64,000 nucleotides of DNA from Herbiconiux sp. VKM Ac-1786. GTDB taxonomy: Bacteria; Actinomycetota; Actinomycetes; Actinomycetales; Microbacteriaceae. The position numbers and the translations under genes are program-made. Location of the stretch: positions 1,178,001 to 1,242,000 of the forward strand of contig NZ_JADKSG010000001.1 of the NCBI RefSeq assembly GCF_015350805.1, written 5' to 3'. Numbering within the stretch: the stretch's first letter is position 1; every line of letters begins with the position of its first letter. The notes under the pieces are model-generated. The model worked only from the letters and a program-made list of their open reading frames with translations. It had not been told where the DNA came from and did no database searches. Positions 31,843 to 38,856 of this stretch are shown here, one piece after another.

Positions 31843-34800
31843 ATGCGCATCAAGGCCACCCTGCGACGCCCCGGTGGCTCGGCGTCGAACCTCCAGATCA
31901 CCGCCGACGCCACCGCGAGCGTCGGCGACATCGCCGAGGCGATCCACCTCGCCGACCCGCAGCTGAGCGAGTACCAGCGCGCCCAGGTGCCCGCGGGGCT
32001 CACCCTGCAGGTCACCGGCACGAGCGGCGAGCAGCGGGTCGTCGACCCGGCCTCGAACCTGATCGAGGCCGGCGTGCGCTCGGGCTCGGTGCTCGAGCTC
32101 GCCCGGCACAGCGACGGCTTCAGCTCGGGCAGCCACGGCCCGGCGGCGGCGACGCTCCGGGTGCTCAGCGGGCCGGATGCGGGGGCCGAGTTCTCGCTCC
32201 CCTTCGGCTCCAGCTACATCGGCCGCGAGCGTGGCATCGACGTGCGGCTGAGCGACGGTCTGGTGTCCAAACGGCACGCCCGCATCAACATCGGCGAGCA
32301 GGTCGAGATCGTCGACATGAAGTCGGCGAACGGCCTGCTGATGGGCGGCGAGCAGGTCGCCCGCACCACGCTGAGCTCCGCCGACGTCGTCGTGCTCGGC
32401 GACACCGCGATCTGCGTCGTGCCGCTGCAGCGCCTCGGCGGCGCCGCGCCCTCGACGCCGGTGATCGAGTTCAACCGCTCACCGCGGGTCGTGGCGCGCT
32501 ACCCCGGCTCCGAGTTCCCGGCACCCACGCCGCCCAAGCAACCGCAGTCGCTGCGCTTCCCGCTGGTGGCGCTGATCGCCCCGCTGATCATGGGCCCCAT
32601 CCTGTTCGCCGCGACCGGCAACGCGCTCAGCCTCGTCTTCATCGCGCTGAGCCCGATCCTGATGATCGGCACCTGGCTCGACCACAAGCTGCAGACCCGC
32701 TCCCAGCTGAAGGCGGCCATCAAGCAGTTCAACGAGTCACTCGACGCCTTCGTCGCGTCGATGCACGAGCGCCAGCGGGTGCAGCGGGCGGTGCGGCTCA
32801 CCGAGGCCCCGGCGGTGGCCGCGACGATCGACGCCGTGCAGCGCCTGGGTCAGCTGATGTGGACGCACCGGCCCGAGCATCCGTCGTTCCTGACCGCCCG
32901 GCTCGGCCTCGGCACCTCGCTCAGCCGCGACGTCGTGACCACCCCGAACGAGAACGACGCCCTGCCCGAGTACTACGCGCAGGTCGAGCAGACCGCCGAC
33001 CGCTTCTCGCGGATCGACGGGGTGCCGATCGTGGTCGAGCTGCGCAAGGCCGGCGCCCTCGGCGTCGCCGGCCCGGCCGAGCAGCGGCACGGCGTCGCCC
33101 GCGGCATCGTGACGCAGCTCGTCGGGCTGCACTCCCCCGCCGAGCTCGTGGTCGCCGCGGTCGTCTCCCCCACCTCGCGCGCCACCTGGGAATGGCTCGA
33201 GTGGCTGCCCCACACCAGCTCGCCGCACAGCCCGCTGGCCGGTGACCACCTGGCCGACAACCCCGGCTCCGGATCCGCGCTCCTCGCCCGCCTCGAGGAC
33301 CTCATCTCGCGTCGCACGCGGGGCGGCCCCTCCCCCCGCGGGCCGATCGACACCAGCGGAAAGAGCGGCGAGGACGAGCTCGTGCATCCGATCACCCCCT
33401 CGGTGCTCGTGGTGATCGAGGACGACGCACCGCTGGACCGAGGCCGCCTCACCCGCCTCGTCGAGCGCGGGGCCGACGCGAACGTGCACGTGCTCTGGTC
33501 GGCGCCCTCGATCGCCGCCCTGCCGGCCGCCTGCCGCAGCTTCGTCAGCGTCGACCAGGACGCGAAGGGCGCGACCGCCGGCCAGGTGCGCCTCGGCGAG
33601 CACACCTTCCCGCTCGAGTGCGAGACCGTCGACGCCGAGACGGCCCACCGCGTCTCGCGCCAGCTCGCGCCCGTGATCGACGTCGGCGCCCCCGTCGACG
33701 ACGACTCCGACCTCCCGCGCCAGGTCTCGTACCTGACGCTCGTGGGCTCCGAGCTCGCCGACGAGCCCGAGGCCGTGATCGACCGCTGGCGCGAGAGCAA
33801 CTCGATCGCCCTCCGCGATGGGTCGCCACACGTTCGCCGCAAGCAGGCCGGATCGCTGCGCGCGCTCGTCGGGCACTCGGGCACCGAGCCGTTCTACCTC
33901 GACATCCGCAACCAGGGCCCGCACGCCCTCGTCGGCGGCACCACCGGCGCCGGCAAGTCCGAGTTCCTGCAGTCGTGGGTGCTCGGCATGGCGGCGGCGC
34001 ACAGCCCCGACCGGGCAACGTTCCTGTTCGTCGACTACAAGGGCGGCGCGGCCTTCGCCGAGTGCGTCGGCCTGCCTCACACGGTCGGTCTCGTCACCGA
34101 CCTGTCGCCGCACCTCGTGCGCCGCGCGCTGACCAGCCTGCGCGCCGAGCTGCGCTACCGCGAGCACCTGCTCAACCGGAAGAAGGCGAAGGACCTCGTC
34201 TCGCTCGAGAAGACGGGCGACCCCGACACCCCGCCGAGCCTGCTGATCGTGGTCGACGAGTTCGCCGCCCTCGTGAACGAGGTGCCCGAGTTCGTCGACG
34301 GCGTCGTCGACGTCGCCCAGCGCGGGCGCTCGCTCGGCCTCCACCTCATCCTCGCCACCCAGCGTCCCGCCGGCGTGATCAAGGACAACCTGCGCGCCAA
34401 CACGAACCTGCGCATCGCCCTCCGGATGGCCGACGCCGACGACTCCAGCGACATCCTAGGCGACCCGATGGCCGCCTACTTCGACCAGTCGATCCCCGGC
34501 CGCGGCGCCGCGAAGACCGGGCCCGGGCGGCTCGCCCCGTTCCAGACCGGCTACGCGGGCGGCTGGACGACCAGCACCCCGCCGCGCCCCCGGATCGACC
34601 TCGTCGAGATGGACTTCGGTGCCGGAGCCGCGTGGGAGGTGCCCGAGGACGAGGAGACCCCCGAGTCGGTCGAGCAGGGGCCCACCGACATCGCGCGGTT
34701 GGTCACGAGTATCCGTCACGCCGCCTCGATGGCGAAGATCCCCGAACCCCGCAAGCCCTGGCTCGACGAGCTCGCGGCGGTCTACGACTTCTCGCTGCTG

Positions 34801-36294
34801 CCCAACCCGAGAACGGATGAGCGGCTGCTCCTCGGCGTGATCGACGACCCGGCGAGCCAGAGCCAGCCCACCGTGTTCTACGAGCCCGACCGCGACGGCA
34901 ACATGGCCGTGCTCGGCACCGGAGGCTCGGGCAAGAGCGCCACGCTCCGCACCATCGCCGTCTCGGCCGCGGTCACGCCGCGTGGTGGCCCGGTGCACGT
35001 CTACGGCCTTGACTTCGGCTCGAGCGGCCTCAGCATGCTCGAGGAGCTGCCGCACGTCGGCGCCATCATCTCCGGCGACGACGAGGAGCGGGTGGTGCGC
35101 CTGCTGCGGCGGCTGCGCGACCTGGTCGACGACCGCTCCATCCGCTACTCGGCCGTGCGCGCCGGATCGATCGGGGACTACCGGCGCATCGCCGACGCCC
35201 CGCAGGAGCCGCGCATCCTGGTGCTCGTCGACGGCATCGGCGCCTTCCGGGAGCAGTACGAGTTCGGCGGGCACTCGGCCTGGTTCACGACCTTCGCCCA
35301 GATCGCCACCGACGGCCGCCAGGTGGGCGTGCACATCGTCGTCGCGGGCGACCGGCCGAACTCGGTGCCGGCGTCGCTCGGCTCGACCATCCAGCGGCGG
35401 CTCGTGCTGCGCATGGCGAACGACGACGACTACGCGCTGCTCGGCGCCCCGAAGGACACGCTGAGCGCCGTCTCCCCGCCCGGCCGCGGCGTGATGGACG
35501 GCAACGAGGTGCAGATGGCGGTGCTCGGGGCCGACTCGAACGTGGCCATCCAGTCCCGCGAGATCTCCAAGCTCGCCGAGGCCATGCGCCGGCAGGGGGT
35601 GACGGATGCTCCGCCGATCCAGACCCTCGGTGACGCCATCCCGCTCAGCACGCTCCCCGCCGTCGCGGCAGGGCAGCCCGTGATCGGCGTGCGCGACGAC
35701 ACCCTCGGCGCCCTCGGCATCTCGCCCTCGGGAGCGATGCTCGTCGCCGGAACCGCCGGCAGCGGGCGGTCGACGGCGCTCGCGACCATCGCGACGGCGC
35801 TGCGACGGGCCGACCCGGGCATCCGTCTCGTGCACATCTCACCGCGCAAGACGAGCCTCACCCCGCTGCCGCTCTGGAGCCTCTCGCTGAGCGACCCGGC
35901 GCAGATCGCGGCCTTCGCCGACGACGTGAGCGCGCAGCTCGACGCCGAGACGCTGAAGCCGACGCAGTTCGCGGTGTTCGTCGAGAACGTCGGCGAGCTG
36001 AACGGGAGCCCCGCCGAGGGCGACGTCGACCGGCTCGTGAAGCGGGCGCTGCGCGACGACGTGTTCGTGATCGGCGAGAGCGAGTCGTCGACCTGGTCGG
36101 CGGCCTGGACGCTCGGCGGAGCCTTCAAGAACTCCAAGCGCGGGCTGCTGCTGGTGCCGGGCGACCTCGACGGCGACTCGCTGCTCGGCACCTCGCTCGG
36201 CCGGTTCAAGCGGGCGGATCTGCCGCCTGGCCGGGGGTTCTACGTGCAGGGCGGCCGGGTCGTGAAGCTGCAGGTCGCGACCAGGGACGACTGA
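31843..36294 (+). CDS. EccC/EssC-type FtsK ATPase with ubiquitin-like and FHA domains
   Basis: 1483 residues. In order: a ubiquitin/YukD-like domain (about 1-90, ending EAGVRSGSVLEL), an FHA domain (about 105-200, YIGRERGIDV, SKRHARI, KSANGLLMG), two membrane helices (about 232-280), a region unique to EccC/EssC, then three FtsK/SpoIIIE modules. Module 1 has Walker A GGTTGAGKS (Lys705) and Walker B LLIVVDEFAAL. Module 2 has GTGGSGKS (Lys1031) but LVLVDGIGAF at Walker B. Module 3 has GTAGSGRS (Arg1309 for Lys). This is the motor of type VII secretion; domain order is closest to Firmicute EssC. The stop lies inside a hairpin (36293-36312), and WXG100 genes follow. Confidence 0.93.
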   Translation: MRIKATLRRPGGSASNLQITADATASVGDIAEAIHLADPQLSEYQRAQVPAGLTLQVTGTSGEQRVVDPASNLIEAGVRSGSVLELARHSDGFSSGSHGPAAATLRVLSGPDAGAEFSLPFGSSYIGRERGIDVRLSDGLVSKRHARINIGEQVEIVDMKSANGLLMGGEQVARTTLSSADVVVLGDTAICVVPLQRLGGAAPSTPVIEFNRSPRVVARYPGSEFPAPTPPKQPQSLRFPLVALIAPLIMGPILFAATGNALSLVFIALSPILMIGTWLDHKLQTRSQLKAAIKQFNESLDAFVASMHERQRVQRAVRLTEAPAVAATIDAVQRLGQLMWTHRPEHPSFLTARLGLGTSLSRDVVTTPNENDALPEYYAQVEQTADRFSRIDGVPIVVELRKAGALGVAGPAEQRHGVARGIVTQLVGLHSPAELVVAAVVSPTSRATWEWLEWLPHTSSPHSPLAGDHLADNPGSGSALLARLEDLISRRTRGGPSPRGPIDTSGKSGEDELVHPITPSVLVVIEDDAPLDRGRLTRLVERGADANVHVLWSAPSIAALPAACRSFVSVDQDAKGATAGQVRLGEHTFPLECETVDAETAHRVSRQLAPVIDVGAPVDDDSDLPRQVSYLTLVGSELADEPEAVIDRWRESNSIALRDGSPHVRRKQAGSLRALVGHSGTEPFYLDIRNQGPHALVGGTTGAGKSEFLQSWVLGMAAAHSPDRATFLFVDYKGGAAFAECVGLPHTVGLVTDLSPHLVRRALTSLRAELRYREHLLNRKKAKDLVSLEKTGDPDTPPSLLIVVDEFAALVNEVPEFVDGVVDVAQRGRSLGLHLILATQRPAGVIKDNLRANTNLRIALRMADADDSSDILGDPMAAYFDQSIPGRGAAKTGPGRLAPFQTGYAGGWTTSTPPRPRIDLVEMDFGAGAAWEVPEDEETPESVEQGPTDIARLVTSIRHAASMAKIPEPRKPWLDELAAVYDFSLLPNPRTDERLLLGVIDDPASQSQPTVFYEPDRDGNMAVLGTGGSGKSATLRTIAVSAAVTPRGGPVHVYGLDFGSSGLSMLEELPHVGAIISGDDEERVVRLLRRLRDLVDDRSIRYSAVRAGSIGDYRRIADAPQEPRILVLVDGIGAFREQYEFGGHSAWFTTFAQIATDGRQVGVHIVVAGDRPNSVPASLGSTIQRRLVLRMANDDDYALLGAPKDTLSAVSPPGRGVMDGNEVQMAVLGADSNVAIQSREISKLAEAMRRQGVTDAPPIQTLGDAIPLSTLPAVAAGQPVIGVRDDTLGALGISPSGAMLVAGTAGSGRSTALATIATALRRADPGIRLVHISPRKTSLTPLPLWSLSLSDPAQIAAFADDVSAQLDAETLKPTQFAVFVENVGELNGSPAEGDVDRLVKRALRDDVFVIGESESSTWSAAWTLGGAFKNSKRGLLLVPGDLDGDSLLGTSLGRFKRADLPPGRGFYVQGGRVVKLQVATRDD

Positions 36295-36312
36295 TGGGGA
36301 CTTCTCCCCATC
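36293..36312. promoter_or_regulatory. Perfect hairpin / shared TGGGGAC element at the ATPase stop
   Basis: Stem gatgggga (36293-36300) and tccccatc (36305-36312) with loop cttc, overlapping the TGA of the ATPase gene. No U tract follows. Its core matches the element at 14768 before the first gene of the cluster, so it may be a protein-binding site, an RNA hairpin, or both. Confidence 0.55.
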
Positions 36313-36339
36313 GCCGTCAGCGACAGGTGTCAATAGTGT

Positions 36340-36388
36340 CTTCCTTGTGAGACGCACTCACAGGAAGTAGCGGATCCGGACAGTCCGG
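36340..36388 (+). promoter_or_regulatory. Leader inverted repeats before the WXG100 genes
   Basis: Two further inverted repeats lie in the 118-bp gap: 36340-36351 with 36357-36367 (one bulged T, loop acgca) and the perfect ccggac-a-gtccgg at 36376-36388. With the hairpin at 36293 this makes three structures between the ATPase and the first secreted substrate gene. They may control the substrate genes separately from the long upstream transcript. No clear -35/-10 pair was found. Confidence 0.5.
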
Positions 36389-36412
36389 GCCGCGGAGATG
36401 AAGGAGAGAATC

Positions 36413-36679
36413 ATGGCCGTTTGGGGTCTCGATGTCGAGCAGGTTCGCGGGCTCAGCAAGCAGCTGAACACGCAGTCGCAGCAGGTCCAGCAGATCCTGA
36501 CCACGCTCACCAGCGCACTGCAGAACGTGCAGTGGACCGGTCCGGACGCGGAGGGCTTCCGCAACGAGTGGAACACCACCCACACCGCCGCGCTGAAGCA
36601 GGTCATCACCGCTCTCGAGGACGCGTCGCAGAAGGCGTCGAAGAACGCCAGCGACCAGGAGTCGACCTCGAACGCCTAG
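36413..36679 (+). CDS. WXG100-family (EsxA-like) protein
   Basis: 88 residues, no signal peptide. Two amphipathic helices flank the turn motif WTG (Trp41-Thr-Gly43), and the C-terminal helix continues to KNASDQESTSNA. Size and motif are those of Esx/WXG100 proteins, which are secreted as four-helix dimers by type VII systems and bind the EccC/EssC ATPase. A strong ribosome site AAGGAGAG lies just before ATG 36413; an upstream in-frame ATG at 36398 overlaps this site and is not used. A terminator-like hairpin separates it from the second WXG100 gene. Confidence 0.93.
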   Translation: MAVWGLDVEQVRGLSKQLNTQSQQVQQILTTLTSALQNVQWTGPDAEGFRNEWNTTHTAALKQVITALEDASQKASKNASDQESTSNA

Positions 36680-36687
36680 CGTTCGCA

Positions 36688-36720
36688 GGGGGCGGGGGCT
36701 TCGGCTTCCGCCCCCTTCTT
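36688..36720 (+). terminator. Hairpin terminator or attenuator between the two WXG100 genes
   Basis: Stem gggggcgg (36688-36695) and ccgccccc (36708-36715), loop of 12, followed by TTCTT. It sits nine bases after the first WXG100 stop. Because the second gene follows after another 28 bp in the same direction, partial read-through would give more of the first product than of the second. Confidence 0.75.
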
Positions 36721-36748
36721 CCGTCCATCACTACTCGGAGAGGGTGTC

Positions 36749-37828
36749 ATGCCCGGTGGTTTCTACGGCGCCGATGTCGACGAGCTGCGCACGCTCGCGA
36801 AGCAGTTCGACACGGCCGCCTCACAGCTCGAGACGGTCGGTACGACCCTCAGCTCGAGCGTCAATCAGACGCAGGCCTGGCAGGGTCCTGACGCATCGCA
36901 GTTCCGCAGCGACTGGAACGGCACGCACACGGCGCAGCTGAAGGCCGCCGTGGCCGCGCTCACCAACGGGAGCACGGGGCTGTTGAAGAACGCCGACGAG
37001 CAGAACGCGGCGTCGACCGACTCCATCGGGGGCGGGGCGGGGGCCGGCGCGGGGGGCGGCGGTTCGACCGGGGGCTCCGGCGGGTCGGGGTCGGGCGGGT
37101 CGGGCTCCGGTTCGGGCGGCTCCGGATCCGGTGGCTCGGGCTCCGGCTCGGGCTCCGGTGATGACGACGGCAACGGCCCGTGGACCGGCACGAATTCCGA
37201 CACCAGCGTTGAGGGCAGCACCGGCATCGGCACCGCCGAGGGCAAGGCCGAGGGCACCTGGCAGTGGGGTGCCGGCGCCGAGGCGTCCGGCGAGTTCGGC
37301 GACGACACCTTCGGCGGCGAGGGATCCGCGGGTGCGATGGTCGGTGCCGAGGGCACGGCGTCGGCCGAGGGATCCATCGGCTGGGACGAGGGTGCCCAGG
37401 GCGAGGCCTCCGTCGGGGGCTTCGTGGGTGCCAAGGCCGAGGCCGAGGGATCGGTGTCGGCGCTGAACGGCTTCGCCGAGGCGGAGGGCAGCGCATCCGT
37501 CATGGCCGGTGCCGAGGCGAACGCCACCATCGGCGGATCGATCGGCCCCGACAGCATCGGCGTGAACGCCGGTGTCGACGCCTTCGCCGGCGCCAAGGCC
37601 GAGGCCGAGGGATCGGTCTCGGTGGCCGGAGCGACCGCCACGGTCGGCGGTGAGGTCTACGCCGGGATCGGCGGCCACGCGAACATCGACGTGGGCGTCG
37701 ACGGCGACACCTTCAACGGCACCATCGACGTCGGAGCCGCTCTGGGCATCGGCGCCGGCGTGAGCTTCGACTTCGAGATCGACGCCTCCGACACCATCGA
37801 CTCGATCGGCAACCTGTTCGGGCTGTGA
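36749..37828 (+). CDS. WXG100 protein with Gly/Ser linker and Gly/Ala-rich repeat tail
   Basis: 359 residues. The first 90 residues are a WXG100 helical hairpin with WQG (Trp44-Gln-Gly46). A Gly/Ser linker (about 95-138, GSGGSGSGS type) follows, then about 220 residues alternating small and charged residues, with KAEAEGSVS twice 54 residues apart, SIGPDSIGVNAGVDAFAG, and an end of VGAALGIGAGVSFDFEIDAS. No known toxin, enzyme or anchor motif is present. The alternation suggests stacked beta strands, perhaps an amphipathic or membrane-active sheet. It is the best candidate for a dedicated secreted effector of the cluster. GAGAGGG lies before ATG 36749. Confidence 0.88.
   Translation: MPGGFYGADVDELRTLAKQFDTAASQLETVGTTLSSSVNQTQAWQGPDASQFRSDWNGTHTAQLKAAVAALTNGSTGLLKNADEQNAASTDSIGGGAGAGAGGGGSTGGSGGSGSGGSGSGSGGSGSGGSGSGSGSGDDDGNGPWTGTNSDTSVEGSTGIGTAEGKAEGTWQWGAGAEASGEFGDDTFGGEGSAGAMVGAEGTASAEGSIGWDEGAQGEASVGGFVGAKAEAEGSVSALNGFAEAEGSASVMAGAEANATIGGSIGPDSIGVNAGVDAFAGAKAEAEGSVSVAGATATVGGEVYAGIGGHANIDVGVDGDTFNGTIDVGAALGIGAGVSFDFEIDASDTIDSIGNLFGL
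37430..37617 (+). repeat. Internal 26-bp direct repeat in the WXG100 tail
   Basis: The same 26 bases occur at 37430-37455 and 37592-37617, 162 bp (54 codons) apart and in frame, encoding AKAEAEGSV twice. The spacing suggests that the tail grew by duplication of a unit of about 54 residues. Confidence 0.8.
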
Positions 37829-37869
37829 CCCGACTTGCCCTCCTCCCCGACTTCAGAAAGGCTCGAACC

Positions 37870-38346
37870 ATGCCCCAGACACTGACCTTCCCCGGTGACG
37901 CCGCTCCCGGCCTGCCGACGATCGGCCTCACGGTGCCCGACGACTGGACCCCGCTCGCCGCTCCCGGCGCCGTGCTCGCGACCGGCAAGACGGTCGAGCC
38001 CGGCACCTTCCGGCCGAACGTCGTGGTCGCGATCACCCGCTTCACGGCCGGCTACGCGCTGCAGACCGCGATCGACGAGGTGACCGCGCGCGTCGAGGCG
38101 CTGCCGGGTGTCGTCGAGGGCGGCCGCGAGGCGCAGGAGGTGCTCGGCCGCGACGGCTACCGCATCGAGTTCAGCTACCCCGACGAGCGGGTGGGCACCC
38201 TCATGCAGGGCGTGCGGATCGTCGTCGTCGAGAACGGCCCCGTCGCCGACCTGGTGCAGATCACCGCCACCGCGACCGGGTCGCAGGCGCTGTCGCTCTG
38301 GGGCGAGCTGCGCGAGATCCAGTCGAGCGCGGTGACGACCGTCTGA
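37870..38346 (+). CDS. Small LpqN/PsbP-Mog1-like protein of the secretion-like cluster
   Basis: 158 residues without signal peptide or lipobox. The pattern TVPDDWTPLAAPGAVLA, then FRPNVVVAITRF, then a helix TAIDEVTARVEALPGV and strands ending in LVQITATAT resembles the Mog1/PsbP alpha/beta fold seen in LpqN-type mycobacterial proteins and in secretion-linked DUF1795 proteins. I place it there by pattern only. ATG 37870 has AAAGG nine bases upstream; a GTG at 37825 overlapping the previous stop is the alternative. A chaperone or accessory role for the WXG100 tail protein is possible but unproven. It overlaps the next gene. Confidence 0.72.
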   Translation: MPQTLTFPGDAAPGLPTIGLTVPDDWTPLAAPGAVLATGKTVEPGTFRPNVVVAITRFTAGYALQTAIDEVTARVEALPGVVEGGREAQEVLGRDGYRIEFSYPDERVGTLMQGVRIVVVENGPVADLVQITATATGSQALSLWGELREIQSSAVTTV

Positions 38347-38843
38347 TGGCCGCTCCGCTCGCCGACGCCCAGAACGCCGTGCTCGCGCTGAACAGCGAGG
38401 AGCTGCCCTTCGTCTACACGGCGGAGCCCGACGGCCTCCGCGCCACCTGGAAGTACGCCGACGTCAAGTGGGCCTCCTTCACGGCGGCCGGCCTGATCGA
38501 CCGCGCCTACGAGCTGCGGGTCGAGCTCGACCCCGCCGAGGGCACCTGGACCTTCCACGAGACGGACACCTCGTCCGACGTGACCGCCCGCGCCCGTCCG
38601 GGTGGCATCGGCATCTCGGGCGGCACCTCGACGTTCTCGGGCCGGCAGAAGAAGATCTCGTTCGAGTTCGGCGCCACTCCGGTCGCGGCCGAGTCGACCG
38701 ACCGTCAGGGCACCCACGTCGGCAACACCTACGGCTACTCCTTCACGACCGACGAGGTGAAGGCGCCCCTCATCGAGGCCCTCACGGCGGCGGGCTACAC
38801 CCCGAAGAAGCAGGGCTTCTTCGGCAAGCTCTTCGGCGGCTGA
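38346..38843 (+). CDS. Conserved-looking protein of unknown function, last gene of the cluster
   Basis: 165 residues, soluble, no signal peptide. It starts within the stop of the preceding gene (TGATG), so the two are co-translated. The sequence alternates strands (FVYTAEPDGLRATWKYADVKWASF, YELRVELDPAEGTWTFHETD) and ends in a basic, hydrophobic KKQGFFGKLFGG tail that could touch the membrane. I do not recognise a family. Its place directly behind the WXG100 genes suggests an accessory of that system. Confidence 0.75.
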   Translation: MAAPLADAQNAVLALNSEELPFVYTAEPDGLRATWKYADVKWASFTAAGLIDRAYELRVELDPAEGTWTFHETDTSSDVTARARPGGIGISGGTSTFSGRQKKISFEFGATPVAAESTDRQGTHVGNTYGYSFTTDEVKAPLIEALTAAGYTPKKQGFFGKLFGG

Positions 38844-38856
38844 CCCCGCCGGGCAG

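Noticed and set aside
31843-36294. FtsK/SpoIIIE chromosome translocase
   Set aside because: It has three ATPase modules, ubiquitin-like and FHA domains and adjacent WXG100 genes, and lacks the gamma DNA-reading domain, so the EccC/EssC assignment is better.
36749-37828. WXG100 fusion as a classical polymorphic toxin
   Set aside because: No LXG domain, nuclease, deaminase or ADP-ribosyl motif is visible and no immunity gene is recognised. It is kept as an unknown effector candidate only.
37825-38346. GTG 37825 as start of the LpqN-like gene
   Set aside because: It would couple to the previous stop, but ATG 37870 has a better ribosome site (AAAGG) and gives an N-terminus that begins with the first predicted strand. 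Kept as an alternative only.
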